Shown here one piece after another: positions 63,111-64,000 of a DNA stretch of 64,000 bases. How positions within the stretch are numbered: position 1 is the first letter of the stretch; each line of letters begins with the position of its first letter. The DNA comes from Burkholderiaceae bacterium 16 (GTDB lineage Bacteria; Pseudomonadota; Gammaproteobacteria; Burkholderiales; Burkholderiaceae): assembly GCA_000955785.1 (NCBI GenBank), contig JYOD01000007.1, positions 79,341 through 143,340 on the forward strand. Reading direction: 5' to 3'. The notes below the pieces were generated by a model. It did not search any database, was not told the origin of the DNA, and was given only the letters and a program-made list of their open reading frames with translations. A program made the position numbers and the translations under genes.

Positions 63111-64000
63111 TCAGACGCCGCTGGCATGGAATGCGTCGGCGTGGATGTGCTCGGGATCGATGCCTTTCTGCCTGAGCAGGATGGAGGCGGCGTCGACCAT
63201 GACGGGGGCGCCGGCGAGATAGGCCCGCCAGCCGCCCATATGTGCCCAGTCGTCCGCGACCGCCTTGGTCACCACGCCGCCCCGGAAGCCGTCGCCGTCA
63301 CCGGCTGCCGCCACCACTACATGCACGTGCAGCGCGGCATGGCGCGCCTGCAGTTCGCGTAGCCACTCCAGGCCATACACGTCCGCCTGCGTGCGGACGC
63401 CAAAGTAGACATGCACGGGATTGCGCATGCCGGCATCGAGCATGCCGCGCAGGATCGACAGGATCGGGGCGAGTCCGGTGCCGCCGGCAATGCACACTAC
63501 CGGGCCGTCGCACTTGCGGCGCAGGTAGGCCGTGCCCAGCGGACCGCTGACGCGGATGGGATCGCCGACCTTCAGCTCCGACGCCACATAGGACGTGACG
63601 CGCCCGTCGGGCACCAGCCGGATGTGAAACTCGAGTTCATCGGCGCCACGCGCGACCGCCATTGAGTAGGGGCGGATATGGCGCGGCGTGAACTGCAGCG
63701 TCGCGTACTGCCCGGGCGAGAAGTCGAGTGGCTTCGGAATTCCCACGCGAACGCGCTTGATGTCATGCGTGAGGTTCTCCAGGCCGGTCACCGTGCCTTT
63801 GAGGATCTTTGCCGGGTGCACCACGACATCGTCGAGTTCGGGAATCTCGATCGCGCAGCTTTCCACCAGCGTGGTCTGGCACGCCAGCACCGTATCTCCC
63901 GCCGCCATGGGCGCGGGGGAATCCTCGGGCCCGGCAACCAGTGCGCGGCCGCCCACCAGCTTGCAGCGGCACGTGCCGCATCGTCCCGCCATGCAGCTGT
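63111..64000 (-). CDS. nagAa: ferredoxin reductase of the salicylate 5-hydroxylase (5' end cut by window)
   Basis: The visible 296 codons carry the end of a plant-type [2Fe-2S] domain (SCMAGRCGTCRCKL, with a fourth Cys in LACQTT), an FAD-binding domain (FTPRHIRPYSMAVA) and an NAD-binding domain (VVCIAGGTGLAPILSILRG). It takes electrons from NAD(P)H for the hydroxylase. The first roughly 30 residues lie beyond position 64000. First gene of the visible operon. Confidence 0.9.
   Translation of the reverse strand, partial: SCMAGRCGTCRCKLVGGRALVAGPEDSPAPMAAGDTVLACQTTLVESCAIEIPELDDVVVHPAKILKGTVTGLENLTHDIKRVRVGIPKPLDFSPGQYATLQFTPRHIRPYSMAVARGADELEFHIRLVPDGRVTSYVASELKVGDPIRVSGPLGTAYLRRKCDGPVVCIAGGTGLAPILSILRGMLDAGMRNPVHVYFGVRTQADVYGLEWLRELQARHAALHVHVVVAAAGDGDGFRGGVVTKAVADDWAHMGGWRAYLAGAPVMVDAASILLRQKGIDPEHIHADAFHASGV

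Noticed and set aside
1-64000. CRISPR arrays, rRNA or tRNA genes, prophage or integrase genes
   Set aside because: No regularly spaced direct repeats, RNA gene signatures or phage proteins were seen in either strand.

Overview
The window is high-GC DNA with dense, short-spaced genes. Its gene families point to a Burkholderiales betaproteobacterium, most likely a Cupriavidus/Ralstonia relative: a Bug-type tripartite tricarboxylate receptor, a fused indolepyruvate:ferredoxin oxidoreductase, an AcoR/AcoD-like sigma-54 system, a nag-type salicylate 5-hydroxylase and an MHS transporter. The accessory metabolic content suggests a secondary chromosome or chromid, but this is inference: no rRNA, tRNA, ribosomal or replication genes are seen.

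Layout. 1-7.5 kb: a frameshifted SDR, a sparse stretch with two small-ORF candidates, a GDP-mannose mannosyl hydrolase, a transglutaminase-like protein, an intact LuxR-type response regulator, then the wreck of a BvgAS/EvgAS-like two-component system. 7.9-10.3 kb: a peroxiredoxin-glutaredoxin hybrid and a flavoprotein disulfide reductase. 10.5 kb: two consensus DnaA boxes in a perfect inverted repeat. 11-15.3 kb: a minus-strand run of folE, a BLUF photoreceptor, a FAH/hydratase-family enzyme, a YbhB-like protein, a membrane protein and an acetyltransferase. 15.6-17.4 kb: a hybrid histidine kinase. 17.8-22.3 kb: an IclR regulator divergent from an amino-acid ABC transporter and an FAD amine oxidase. 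22.3-27.6 kb: an ArsB-type permease, a class A PBP, a hydrolase and a VOC protein.

27.8-33.3 kb is a self-contained ethanol/acetaldehyde module. An AcoR-like sigma-54 activator lies next to an aldehyde dehydrogenase-alcohol dehydrogenase-DUF779 operon that has a good -24/-12 promoter and an upstream inverted repeat. 33.4-38 kb: a LysR regulator divergent from fused IorAB. 38-40.8 kb: UPF0060 and 5'-nucleotidase genes and a HigBA toxin-antitoxin pair. 41-43.7 kb: an orphan pyruvate dehydrogenase E1.

43.7-49.5 kb: a PLP gamma-family enzyme, an unknown protein, a DJ-1/PfpI protein, an XRE-cupin regulator, an MHS transporter, a cupin and a 7Fe-type ferredoxin. A recurring GGAAAC/GTTTCC box in front of several of these looks like the regulon of the XRE-cupin protein. 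50.4-55 kb: a three-gene periplasmic molybdenum hydroxylase with a triheme cytochrome lipoprotein. 55.5-59.6 kb: a LysR regulator, an aconitase-fold enzyme with the swivel domain first, and a Bug receptor.

60-64 kb: a type VI secretion amidase effector (Tae4-like) that is intact except for two in-frame TGA codons, both where Trp is plausible, just downstream of a compact salicylate 5-hydroxylase operon (nagAa-G-H-Ab) that runs off the right edge. The strongest leads are this Tae4 gene, the XRE-cupin regulon, the decayed Bvg-like system, the sigma-54 module and the paired DnaA boxes.
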